Source of the DNA: an uncultured Lachnospiraceae bacterium
GTDB taxonomy: Bacteria > Bacillota > Clostridia > Lachnospirales > Lachnospiraceae
Assembly (NCBI GenBank): GCA_910588535.1
Contig: CAJUOO010000054.1
Coordinates: 1 to 22,816 of the forward strand
Reading direction: 5' to 3'
DNA length: 22,816 nt
The stretch's first letter is position 1. Each line of letters begins with the position of its first letter. Under the pieces are notes generated by a model, which saw only the letters and a list, made by a program, of their open reading frames with translations, searched no databases and had not been told where the DNA came from. Of this stretch, positions 15,566 through 22,773 are shown in pieces. The translations under genes and the position numbers were made by a program.

Positions 15566-16588
15566 ATGGGAAAAAGAAAAATTATTATGGCGGTAATTTT
15601 TTCCGTTTTATTTTTTGTGGGTTGTACCGGCAGACAGAGGCAGACAACGTATGTGACGGAGACAGCGGAGTACTTTGGTACAGTGATCACAATCACTTTA
15701 TATGGAGAAGATGAGGAATCCCTTAAGAAGAGTATAGAACATGCCTTTGATGAGTGTGAACGGTTGGAATCCATCTGCTCTGCCAAGTTACCTGACAGTG
15801 AGCTTTGCCGATTGAATCAAACAGCAGCAGAATCGGCAGTCGAAGTTTCGAAGGAGTTATTTTTTCTTATTAAGGAAGGATTGTACTACCACAGGCTTTC
15901 TGGTGGAAGTCTGGATATTTCTATAGGTAAAATGATTGATCTGTGGGGAATTGGGACAGAACATGCGAGAGTGCCAAAGGATACAGAAAGAGAAGCTTTG
16001 ATTGGATTGGATGGCTGCAAAAATATTATTTTGGATGAAGAGGAGCAAACCATTCAATATACGGATAAGCTTGTACAGATTGATTTGGGAGGGATTGCAA
16101 AGGGCTATGCGGCGGACAAGGTGAAAGAGTATCTTATAGAACAAGAACATATTGGTTCAGGTATTCTAAACTTTGGCGGAAATGTGATGGCGATAGGTGA
16201 AAAGACAGATGGAACGGCATGGAAAATTGGCTTGACAGATCCACAAGAAAAAGGAGAATTATATGGGGTGTTGATGATAAAAGATCAATGTGTTGTGACC
16301 TCTGGGGATTATGAGAGATATTTTATAGAGGATGGAAAGAGGTATCACCATATCTTGGACCCAGCAGCGGGATATCCTGCTGAATCGGGAATAATCAGTG
16401 CGACAGTGATTGGAGATCGTGCTATCTTATGTGATGCGTTGTCAACCACCTGTTTTATTGTTGGAATAGAGAAAGCTATCGAAATAATAGAAACATTGGA
16501 TGGGGTAGAGTGTATACTTGTTGATAAAGATATGCAATATCATTGCTCTTCTGGATTTTCGCAATATGGTTTTACTAGATCATATTGA
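15566..16588 (+). CDS. apbE: FAD:protein FMN transferase lipoprotein (ApbE/FmnB)
   Basis: A 340-residue ApbE-family flavinyl transferase, which moves FMN from FAD onto Ser/Thr of extracytoplasmic redox proteins using Mg2+. A lipoprotein signal with FFVGC puts the lipidated cysteine at residue 20, so it acts on the outer face of the membrane. Family motifs: YFGTVITITLYG, the SLDISIG segment, DLGGIAKGYAAD (GG at 175-176), NFGGNVMAIG, TSGDYERYF and HHILDPAAGYP. The upstream GGGTGG is somewhat distant (about 11 bases). It leads a tight operon with a NusG-II protein and a Gx transporter, the same set found with FmnB in flavin-based extracellular electron transfer loci. Its flavinylated target is not in this window. 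Confidence 0.93.
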   Translation: MGKRKIIMAVIFSVLFFVGCTGRQRQTTYVTETAEYFGTVITITLYGEDEESLKKSIEHAFDECERLESICSAKLPDSELCRLNQTAAESAVEVSKELFFLIKEGLYYHRLSGGSLDISIGKMIDLWGIGTEHARVPKDTEREALIGLDGCKNIILDEEEQTIQYTDKLVQIDLGGIAKGYAADKVKEYLIEQEHIGSGILNFGGNVMAIGEKTDGTAWKIGLTDPQEKGELYGVLMIKDQCVVTSGDYERYFIEDGKRYHHILDPAAGYPAESGIISATVIGDRAILCDALSTTCFIVGIEKAIEIIETLDGVECILVDKDMQYHCSSGFSQYGFTRSY

Positions 16589-16592
16589 AAGT

Positions 16593-17015
16593 ATGCTTAT
16601 GAATGAAAAGATAGAAAATATAACACAGCAAAATAATAAAAGTGTATTTCTGATAGGGATTCTGATAGGGATTCTATTTTTGATGTCTGCGGCAACGATC
16701 TGGTATCAATATAAGACAGTCCAAAGGGGAATGTACGCACAAATATACCAGAATGGAAAATTAATACAGACACTTTCCCTCACGGAGAGGGAACCATATA
16801 CCATCATGATCGAGGGAGAAAATGGTGCCTATAATCTGTTGGAAATAAGAGAGGGGGAAGTCGGTATCGTGGATGCAAGCTGCCCGGATAAGCTTTGTGA
16901 GAATATGGGATTTATATCCCAGCCTCTGCTTCCTATAACCTGTCTTCCCAATCATCTTATCATACAGATAGTTGGAGAAGAAGCCTATATGGGGCTTGAT
17001 GGCATCGCATATTAG
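16593..17015 (+). CDS. NusG domain II protein (EetA-like)
   Basis: A 140-residue membrane-anchored protein: one N-terminal transmembrane helix (SVFLIGILIGILFLMSAATI) and then an extracytoplasmic NusG domain II. The domain carries the family cysteine pattern ASCPDKLC...PITCLPNHLIIQI. The start at 16593 is four bases after the apbE stop. ATG 16599 is also possible, while upstream in-frame starts overlap apbE and lack a ribosome site. The gene is wedged between apbE and the Gx transporter. In Listeria-type loci the equivalent is EetA, proposed to help electrons leave the membrane quinone pool. That role here is by analogy only. Confidence 0.85.
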   Translation: MLMNEKIENITQQNNKSVFLIGILIGILFLMSAATIWYQYKTVQRGMYAQIYQNGKLIQTLSLTEREPYTIMIEGENGAYNLLEIREGEVGIVDASCPDKLCENMGFISQPLLPITCLPNHLIIQIVGEEAYMGLDGIAY

Positions 17016-17042
17016 TTGAGAGGCAAGTATGAAGGGGTTTTT

Positions 17043-17552
17043 ATGAACATCCGAAAAATAACTATTCTTGGGTTATATACATCAATAGCGTTAATAGTTT
17101 TTACAATAGAGGCATCACTGCCCGGCCTTGCACCTATACCGGGAATAAAGTTGGGGCTTGCCAATATTGTCACGCTCTATGTGATTTCAAATCATACTAT
17201 CAAAGATGCTTTTTTTGTGCTTATTATGAGAATTGTTCTCGCTGCACTGCTTGTGGGACAGGGGGTATCTTTTTTATACAGCTTGATAGGAGGGATTTTT
17301 TGTTTTATTGTGATGGTTTTTGTACATAAGCTGGTAGGTGGGCGCTACCTATATTTAACCAGCATAATGGGCGCAATCGCACATAATATTGGACAGATAG
17401 GAGTGGCTTTTTTTATTATAAAATTAAGTGGCGTATTAATGTATACACCTTATCTTATAATAAGTGGAATTGTGACAGGCCTATTTACAGGTTTGGTATG
17501 CTGGTTTATAAATAGACATCAACCATATGATAGATACAGTGGGATAAAATAA
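17043..17552 (+). CDS. Gx transporter family membrane protein (EetB-like; Hpre_diP_synt_I)
   Basis: A 169-residue, very hydrophobic protein with about five transmembrane segments. The opening (LYTSIALIVFTIEASLPG, then IPGIKLGLANIVTLYVI) is the signature of the family annotated as Gx transporter or heptaprenyl diphosphate synthase component I. It resembles energy-coupling-type substrate subunits. The ATG at 17043 is chosen because AAGGGG lies six bases upstream; an in-frame TTG at 17016 has no such site. It is the last gene of the ApbE operon, 27 bases after the NusG-II gene. In flavin electron-transfer loci the equivalent is EetB. No prenyl-synthase partner is beside it, so the synthase label should not be taken literally. 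Confidence 0.85.
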   Translation: MNIRKITILGLYTSIALIVFTIEASLPGLAPIPGIKLGLANIVTLYVISNHTIKDAFFVLIMRIVLAALLVGQGVSFLYSLIGGIFCFIVMVFVHKLVGGRYLYLTSIMGAIAHNIGQIGVAFFIIKLSGVLMYTPYLIISGIVTGLFTGLVCWFINRHQPYDRYSGIK

Positions 17553-17641
17553 GAGTGGTTCGTGGGAGAGAATAGTAAGCTTGGTCGTAAAAATTTATCT
17601 AAAAAATGTAATGTATAGAAGGAAGATTTTTACTATATGGA
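17553..17641. other. Intergenic gap after the ApbE operon
   Basis: No gene is seen. gtaaaaat near 17589 and atttttac near 17626 form a weak AT-rich inverted repeat that could serve as a poor terminator. No GC-rich terminator follows the operon. Confidence 0.35.
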
Positions 17642-17670
17642 TTGCGTTTCTGGCTGGTTAAGTTTATAAT
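17642..17670 (+). promoter_or_regulatory. Sigma-A promoter of the ABC exporter with flanking inverted repeat
   Basis: TTGCGT (17642-17647), 17 bases, then a perfect TATAAT (17665-17670). GTTAAG at 17657-17662 and its complement CTTAAC at 17682-17687 bracket the -10 box and predicted start site, a plausible repressor site. The leader would be about 180 bases long. Confidence 0.7.
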
Positions 17671-17702
17671 GATAGAGATTGCTTAACATCAAGGATCAGA
17701 TA

Positions 17703-17746
17703 CCCCGCAGCTTTGTAGTGTTGTAAGTTAGATGCTTTGTGCGGGG
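17703..17746 (+). other. Stem in the ABC exporter leader
   Basis: ccccgca at 17703-17709 pairs with tgcgggg at 17740-17746 across a 30-base loop, in otherwise AT-rich DNA and about 30 bases after the predicted transcription start. There is no T tract, so it is not a simple terminator. It may fold the leader for regulation. Confidence 0.45.
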
Positions 17747-17755
17747 ATGTTGATT

Positions 17756-17824
17756 ATGGACGAAAGTAGGAAGAAGGAGATGAAGGGTTATGAAAAAGAA
17801 ACGAACAGCATCGGCAGGGCATAA
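17756..17824 (+). CDS. Possible leader peptide 1 (22 residues)
   Basis: ATG at 17756 opens a 22-residue, highly charged frame (MDESRKKEMKGYEKE...) that ends at TAA 17822-17824. A GGGG lies ten bases upstream, in the right arm of the leader stem. It overlaps the next small frame out of phase. I do not recognise it, and it may be chance or the remains of a lost regulator gene. Confidence 0.25.
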   Translation: MDESRKKEMKGYEKETNSIGRA

Positions 17825-17861
17825 TGAAAATTGTGTAGGTGTTGGAGGACTGGATGCATGA
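17790..17861 (+). CDS. Possible leader peptide 2, coupled to the ABC exporter
   Basis: ATG at 17790 opens a 23-residue frame (MKKKRTASAG...) whose TGA stop at 17859-17861 overlaps the exporter ATG as ATGA. AAGGAGATGAAGGG lies just upstream. The overlap is the classic arrangement for translational coupling, so ribosomes on this frame could control exporter translation. It is too short for homology, and coding is inferred from the overlap and ribosome site only. Confidence 0.4.
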   Translation: MKKKRTASAGHNENCVGVGGLDA

Positions 17862-19591
17862 AGCTGGTTTTAAGGTATCTAAAGGATTATAAAAAGGAAA
17901 GTATTCTGGCTCCATTGTTTAAGATGTTGGAGGCTTCTTTTGAGCTGTTTGTGCCACTTGTGGTGGCGGCGATTATCGATGTGGGAATTACCAGCATGGA
18001 CCGCGGGTATATTATTCAGAGAGGTTTTATACTGGTGGGTCTGGCTCTGGTGGGACTATTGTGTTCTGTGACAGCGCAGTATTTTTCAGCAAAGGCCGCG
18101 ACAGGTTTTGCGACAAAGTTGAGACATGCGTTGTTTTCTCACCTGCAGAGTTTGTCATTCAGCCAAGTTGATACAATTGGCACGTCAACTATGATAACAA
18201 GAATGACCAGTGATATCAATCAAGTGCAGTCAGGGGTAAATATGACACTGCGCTTGTTCCTGCGGTCGCCGATCGTTGTTTTTGGCGCGATGATTATGGC
18301 GTTTACCGTGGATGTAAAAGCAGCTTGGGTGTTTGCGGTGGCGATTCCACTGTTATCGGTGGTAGTTTTTGGTATTATGCTAATCACGATTCCTTTGTAT
18401 AAGAAGGTGCAACAAGCACTTGACCGAGTGCTTGGAAAGACCAGAGAGAATTTGACAGGTGTTCGAGTAATTCGTGCATTCAATCAGGAGGATCAGGAGA
18501 CAAGAGAATTTAAGGAGCGGAATGAGACGCTGACTACGGTACAGAAATTCGTGGGAAAGATCTCGGCAGCGATGAATCCTGTGACATATATTATTGTAAA
18601 TGGTGCCCTGATTGTCTTGATCTGGACGGGTGCTCTGCGAGTGGATCATGGTTATATCAGTCAAGGGCAGGTGGTGGCTCTTGTCAATTATATGTCGCAG
18701 ATCTTGGTGGAGCTGGTAAAACTTGCCAACTTAATTATTCTTATGACAAAGGCGGCTGCTTGTGCGAATCGTATTGAGAGTGTGTTTGTTATTGAGCCTG
18801 ATATGAAGTCAGCGGCAAGTGGACAGACATCTGGTGGAAAGCAGGAGGATACGATTGTTGTGTTTGAGAAGGTGGGGCTTGCATATCAGGGGGCATCAGA
18901 GGAAGCTGTGTCAGATATTTCCTTTGCTGTTCAGAGAGGACAGACAATTGGTATTATCGGGGGAACAGGCTCTGGTAAATCGACGATTGTCAATATGATC
19001 CCGCGCTTTTATGATGCGACATCAGGAAGAATTTTGATAGATGGAAGAGATGTCAAGGAATATGCAGTGGAGGAGTTGAGACAGAAGGTCGGCATGGTAC
19101 TGCAAAAGGCAGTACTTTTTAAGGGAAGTATTCGAGACAATCTTCTTTGGGGAAAAGAGGACGCTACGGAGGAGGAGCTCTGGCGTGCGCTTTCGATATC
19201 TCAGGCAAAGGAATTTGTGGATACCAAGGAAGGCGGCTTAGATTTTAAGATTGAGCAGGGTGGAAAGAATCTGTCCGGCGGTCAGAAGCAAAGATTGACG
19301 ATCGCGCGGGCTGTGGTGAGAGATCCAGAGATATTGATATTGGATGACAGTGCTTCTGCTCTAGACTTTGCCACAGATGCAAAGCTTCGTCAGGCAATCC
19401 GTGGCATGAAGGATAAGCTTACGGTATTTATTGTATCTCAGAGAGCATCCTCCATTCAATATGCAGATCAGATTATTGTTATGGATGATGGAAACATAGC
19501 AGGAATTGGAAAACATGAGGAGCTACTTGCCTCCTGTGATGTATATAAAGAGATCTATGACTCCCAGTTTAGAAAGGAGAGTGAGGGCTGA
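17858..19591 (+). CDS. ABC exporter subunit with degenerate catalytic residues
   Basis: A 577-residue half-transporter: a six-helix type IV membrane domain (about residues 10-300) followed by an ATPase domain. Walker A is GGTGSGKST with Lys374, and the signature LSGGQ at 472-476 is canonical. However, Walker B is ILILDD, giving Asp497 where the catalytic Glu should be, and the switch His is replaced by Gln528 (VSQRAS). These changes mark the degenerate-site subunit of a heterodimeric exporter such as TM287/288, BmrCD or LmrCD. The start is at 17858, where GGAGG lies nine bases upstream, not at an in-frame TTG nine codons earlier. Its stop overlaps the partner's ATG. The substrate is unknown; drugs or peptides are typical. 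Confidence 0.93.
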   Translation: MKLVLRYLKDYKKESILAPLFKMLEASFELFVPLVVAAIIDVGITSMDRGYIIQRGFILVGLALVGLLCSVTAQYFSAKAATGFATKLRHALFSHLQSLSFSQVDTIGTSTMITRMTSDINQVQSGVNMTLRLFLRSPIVVFGAMIMAFTVDVKAAWVFAVAIPLLSVVVFGIMLITIPLYKKVQQALDRVLGKTRENLTGVRVIRAFNQEDQETREFKERNETLTTVQKFVGKISAAMNPVTYIIVNGALIVLIWTGALRVDHGYISQGQVVALVNYMSQILVELVKLANLIILMTKAAACANRIESVFVIEPDMKSAASGQTSGGKQEDTIVVFEKVGLAYQGASEEAVSDISFAVQRGQTIGIIGGTGSGKSTIVNMIPRFYDATSGRILIDGRDVKEYAVEELRQKVGMVLQKAVLFKGSIRDNLLWGKEDATEEELWRALSISQAKEFVDTKEGGLDFKIEQGGKNLSGGQKQRLTIARAVVRDPEILILDDSASALDFATDAKLRQAIRGMKDKLTVFIVSQRASSIQYADQIIVMDDGNIAGIGKHEELLASCDVYKEIYDSQFRKESEG

Positions 19592-21348
19592 TGAAGGAGA
19601 GTAAAAAAACACTATTAAAGGTGCTTCATTATATAGGGAAATATAGTATCTATCTGGTGTTTTCATTGATCTTTGCCGCTGTCACAGTGGCTCTTACTCT
19701 GTATCTGCCTATTCTCACAGGTGATGCGCTGGATTTGATTATCGAAAAGGGTTTGGTAGATTTTGATGGAATTTTTGATATTTTAAAGAAGATGGCTGTG
19801 GTTATTCTTCTCACGGCAGCAGCGCAGTGGCTGATGAACATCTGTAATAATCGAATTACGTATCATGTGGTTCGGGATATTCGCTATGAAGCGTTTAAGA
19901 AGATACAGATTTTGCCGTTAAAATATATTGATGGTCATGCGTATGGAGATATAGTGAGCAGGGTGATCGCGGATGCAGATCAGTTTGCAGATGGCTTGCT
20001 TATGGGATTTACACAGCTTTTTACTGGGGTGATCACTATATTTGGCACATTGGGTTTTATGGTGGCGATCAATGTTAAGATCACGATTGTTGTTGTTCTG
20101 GTCACACCTCTTTCTCTGTTTATGGCGAATTTTATCGCAAAGAGAACCTATAGCATGTTTCGACTGCAATCACAGACAAGGGGCGAGCAGACAGCATTTA
20201 TTGATGAGATGATAGGAAACCAGAAGGTTGTTCAGGCATTTGGACAGCAAGAGAGAATGTTGGAGCGTTTTGATGAGATCAATGGAAGACTGGAAAAATG
20301 TTCATTGAAAGCGACATTCTTTTCTTCTCTGACCAATCCCTGTACCCGTTTTGTCAATTCTATTGTATATGCCTGTGTGGGAGTGGCAGGAGCATTTGCC
20401 GCAATTATGGGGTTGACTGGTGTGGCAGGTGGTATTACGGTTGGAAAGCTGTCCTGTCTGCTTAGCTATGCCAACCAGTATACAAAGCCATTTAATGAGA
20501 TCTCTGGCGTGATCACAGAGCTTCAAAATGCGATCGCATGTGCCGGAAGATTGTTTGAGTTGATTGAGGAGGAACCTCAGATTCCCGATGCGAAGGATGC
20601 AAAGGTGCTAGGACAGCCAGATGGCAGTGTGGAGCTGTCTCATGTGTATTTCTCCTATGTGCCTGAGCAGAAACTTATCGAGGATTTTAATCTGTCTGTA
20701 AAGCCGGGGCAGAGGGTGGCGGTAGTTGGACCCACAGGCTGCGGCAAAACGACATTGATTAATCTGCTTATGCGCTTCTATGATGTGGGAGAAGGGCAGA
20801 TCAAAGTGAGTGGAATTGATATACGTGATATGACAAGAAAGAGCCTTAGAAAGAGCTATGGAATGGTGCTTCAGGACACATGGTTAAGGGAGGGGACGAT
20901 AAGAGATAATATTATTATTGGAAAACCGGATGCCACAGAGGCGGAGATTATTGAGGCTGCAAAGGCGTCTCATGCACACAGCTTTATTAAGAGGCTGCCG
21001 AATGGCTATGACACTATAATCAAGGAAGATGGAGGAAGTCTGTCACAGGGGCAGAAGCAGCTTCTGTGTATCACAAGAGTTATGTTATGCCTTCCGCCAA
21101 TGTTAATTTTGGATGAGGCGACAAGTTCCATTGATACACGCACAGAGATTCGGATTCAGAAGGCATTTGCCCGCATGATGCAGGGTAGAACTAGCTTTAT
21201 AGTGGCACATCGTCTTTCCACCATCAAAGAAGCAGATATTATATTGGTTATGAAAGATGGAAATATTATTGAACAGGGAAAACATGAAGAATTACTAAAA
21301 CAGGGAGGCTTCTATGCAAACCTGTATCAAAGTCAATTTGCACACTAA
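19591..21348 (+). CDS. ABC exporter subunit, canonical-site partner
   Basis: A 585-residue half-transporter with a six-helix membrane domain (about residues 15-310) and an ATPase domain. Walker A is GPTGCGKTT with Lys386, Walker B is LILDEATS with the catalytic Glu509, and the switch histidine is His540 (VAHRLST). The signature is altered to LSQGQ (484-488). Paired with the upstream subunit, this gives one working ATP site (its own Walker motifs with the partner's LSGGQ) and one weakened site. That asymmetry is well known in heterodimeric multidrug exporters. The gene starts within the partner's stop (TGATG), a one-base overlap that implies coupled translation and equal subunit amounts. Confidence 0.94.
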   Translation: MKESKKTLLKVLHYIGKYSIYLVFSLIFAAVTVALTLYLPILTGDALDLIIEKGLVDFDGIFDILKKMAVVILLTAAAQWLMNICNNRITYHVVRDIRYEAFKKIQILPLKYIDGHAYGDIVSRVIADADQFADGLLMGFTQLFTGVITIFGTLGFMVAINVKITIVVVLVTPLSLFMANFIAKRTYSMFRLQSQTRGEQTAFIDEMIGNQKVVQAFGQQERMLERFDEINGRLEKCSLKATFFSSLTNPCTRFVNSIVYACVGVAGAFAAIMGLTGVAGGITVGKLSCLLSYANQYTKPFNEISGVITELQNAIACAGRLFELIEEEPQIPDAKDAKVLGQPDGSVELSHVYFSYVPEQKLIEDFNLSVKPGQRVAVVGPTGCGKTTLINLLMRFYDVGEGQIKVSGIDIRDMTRKSLRKSYGMVLQDTWLREGTIRDNIIIGKPDATEAEIIEAAKASHAHSFIKRLPNGYDTIIKEDGGSLSQGQKQLLCITRVMLCLPPMLILDEATSSIDTRTEIRIQKAFARMMQGRTSFIVAHRLSTIKEADIILVMKDGNIIEQGKHEELLKQGGFYANLYQSQFAH

Positions 21349-21355
21349 CCAACAT

Positions 21356-21374
21356 GATTCCGTTTTGCGGAATC
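21356..21374 (+). terminator. Short hairpin after the ABC exporter operon
   Basis: gattccg (21356-21362) and cggaatc (21368-21374) form a 7-bp stem with loop ttttg, eight bases after the stop. Only a weak T-containing stretch follows (ttaaat), so termination strength is uncertain. Confidence 0.45.
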
Positions 21375-21385
21375 TTAAATCTATA

Positions 21386-21510
21386 CAGAGAATGCCATAT
21401 TTCATGCAATCTCTGGTGTGAGACTTAGAACTACTTTTTGAAGCAGTTTTTGCTGCGAATGATTAGAGGTTTTTCTCACACTAACTCCTATCTGCCCGCT
21501 TTGGCGGGCA
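21386..21510. other. Cluster of adjoining hairpins in non-coding DNA
   Basis: Three stems follow one another: cagaga/tctctg (21386-21391 with 21410-21415), gtgtgaga/tctcacac (21416-21423 with 21474-21481, with an inner gcag/ctgc stem), and tgcccgc/gcgggca (21493-21499 with 21504-21510). The first two abut exactly. No gene is visible. They could be part of a structured RNA or several 3' end hairpins. Confidence 0.4.
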
Positions 21511-21593
21511 TACAAATCAAGATGTGAAATTTTTATTTCGCACTGATATAAACCCGTTGGCTTTCTGATATGAAATGCAGGTGGAGGAATAGT

Positions 21594-21695
21594 ATGAGTT
21601 TGTTCGCCAGAATTCTATCTGTATGGAGATTTGATATATACTTTTATATTAATAAAGAAGTCCTTTGCTTATTGAGCGAAGGACTTCTTTATTAA
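21594..21695 (+). CDS. Possible small protein (33 residues)
   Basis: ATG at 21594 follows GGTGGAGGAAT with about seven bases between GGAGG and ATG, an excellent ribosome site. The frame (MSLFARILSVWRFDIYFY...) runs 33 codons to TAA at 21693-21695. It is hydrophobic and aromatic, with no clear continuous membrane helix. Its 3' third is made by the left arm, loop and right arm of the large palindrome at 21644-21700, which argues against long-term coding. I do not recognise it. It could be a small membrane peptide, the truncated start of a lost gene, or chance. Confidence 0.3.
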   Translation: MSLFARILSVWRFDIYFYINKEVLCLLSEGLLY

Positions 21696-21700
21696 TATAA
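21644..21700. terminator. 26-bp near-perfect palindrome, bidirectional terminator-like
   Basis: The left arm 21644-21669 and right arm 21675-21700 pair with a single G-T wobble around a five-base loop (tattg). The centre is GC-containing (aagtcctttgc) and the base is A/T-rich, so both strands would give a hairpin followed by U-rich RNA. It could be a terminator or a small inverted-repeat element. Confidence 0.6.
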
Positions 21701-21846
21701 GAAATACTATGTTTTTAAATGCTACATGGCGATTTGGGTTATGATATTTTGATAAATCGTTGGTGGATAAAAATTAATATTTAGAAAATAGTGTTAGAAA
21801 TACAATTTTATGAACTGGATATTTATAATAAGGAGAGGTGTGACTT
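21701..21846. other. AT-rich upstream region of the recombinase
   Basis: No gene is seen. cgattt (21730-21735) and aaatcg (21754-21759) form a spaced inverted repeat. A tataat at 21824-21829 lies immediately before the ribosome site AAGGAGAGGTG, too near the start to be a normal promoter unless the transcript is nearly leaderless. Confidence 0.35.
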
Positions 21847-22773
21847 ATGAAGATTTTAACGAATTATATTATGGAGTATATTGAGTACTGTGAATATAGG
21901 AAGAGATTGGATTGTAAAACTTTAAAAGCATATAGAATAGATTTAAGACAATATGAAGAATATTGTGATAATACAAATGAATACTTATGCAAGAATACTG
22001 TAGATAGTTTTATAACAAATTTGCACAGGCAGTATAAGCCAAAAACGGTAAAGCGTAAAATTGCAAGTTTAAAGGCCTTTTTTAATTATCTTGTATATAA
22101 GGAATTGTTGGAGAGGAATCCTTTTGAAAAATTGGATATACGTTTTCGAGAAGCAAAGTTATTACCCAAAACAATACCATTTCATTCGATACAGAAATTT
22201 ATATCAACTCTTTATACCCAAAAAGAGAAAGCAAAATCAGAATACCAACGTCGTTGTTGCATTAGAGATATTGCTGTAATCGAATTATTATTTGCTACTG
22301 GAATGAGAATATCTGAACTATGCTCTTTAAAACCATCTGATATAGATTTAAACAGTTGTAATGTTTTAATTTATGGAAAAGGAGCAAAAGAAAGAGTAGT
22401 ACAACTAGGGAATCAGGACGTTATTTCAGCACTAACTATATATCAGGAAATATTTAAAAAAGATATTGAGATATGTGGATTTTATTTTGTGAATAGAGTG
22501 CAAAGAAAATTATCATCTCAATCTGTTCGCTATATGATTAATCGTTATGTAGGACTTGCGGACATTAACCAACATATTACTCCACATATGTTTCGCCATT
22601 CTTTTGCAACACTACTGTTAGAACAGGATGTGGATATTAGATACATACAAAAAATATTAGGGCATAGTTCGGTTAGTACGACAGAGATTTATACACACGT
22701 TTCTAATACAAAACAGAAAGATATACTAGTTCATAAACATCCGCGCAATTTGATAATTATTAATAAAGGATAA
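21847..22773 (+). CDS. Tyrosine recombinase (XerC/XerD-like integrase)
   Basis: A 308-residue site-specific recombinase with the usual two-domain form: a SAM-like core-binding N-terminal domain (YIEYCEYRKRLDCKTLKAY, KTVKRKIASLKAFF) and a catalytic domain. All catalytic residues are present: Arg154 (TGMRISEL), Lys178 (YGKGAKER), His247 and Arg250 (HMFRHSF), His273 (LGHSS) and the nucleophile Tyr282 (EIYTHV). It lacks an arm-binding domain, so it resembles XerC/D or stand-alone recombinases rather than ICE integrases. AAGGAGAGGTG precedes the ATG. By eye the gene is much richer in A/T than its left neighbours, suggesting recent transfer. Its target sites are not identified, and its role (element mobility, inversion switch, dimer resolution) is open. 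Confidence 0.93.
   Translation: MKILTNYIMEYIEYCEYRKRLDCKTLKAYRIDLRQYEEYCDNTNEYLCKNTVDSFITNLHRQYKPKTVKRKIASLKAFFNYLVYKELLERNPFEKLDIRFREAKLLPKTIPFHSIQKFISTLYTQKEKAKSEYQRRCCIRDIAVIELLFATGMRISELCSLKPSDIDLNSCNVLIYGKGAKERVVQLGNQDVISALTIYQEIFKKDIEICGFYFVNRVQRKLSSQSVRYMINRYVGLADINQHITPHMFRHSFATLLLEQDVDIRYIQKILGHSSVSTTEIYTHVSNTKQKDILVHKHPRNLIIINKG

Noticed and set aside
16518..16592. Upstream TTG/ATG starts for the NusG-II gene
   Set aside because: They would overlap apbE by up to 71 bases and lack ribosome sites. The protein is complete from 16593 with its membrane anchor.
17831..17857. TTG start nine codons upstream for the first ABC subunit
   Set aside because: The extra residues are not typical of the family, and the ATG at 17858 has GGAGG at a normal distance and overlaps the small upstream frame as ATGA.
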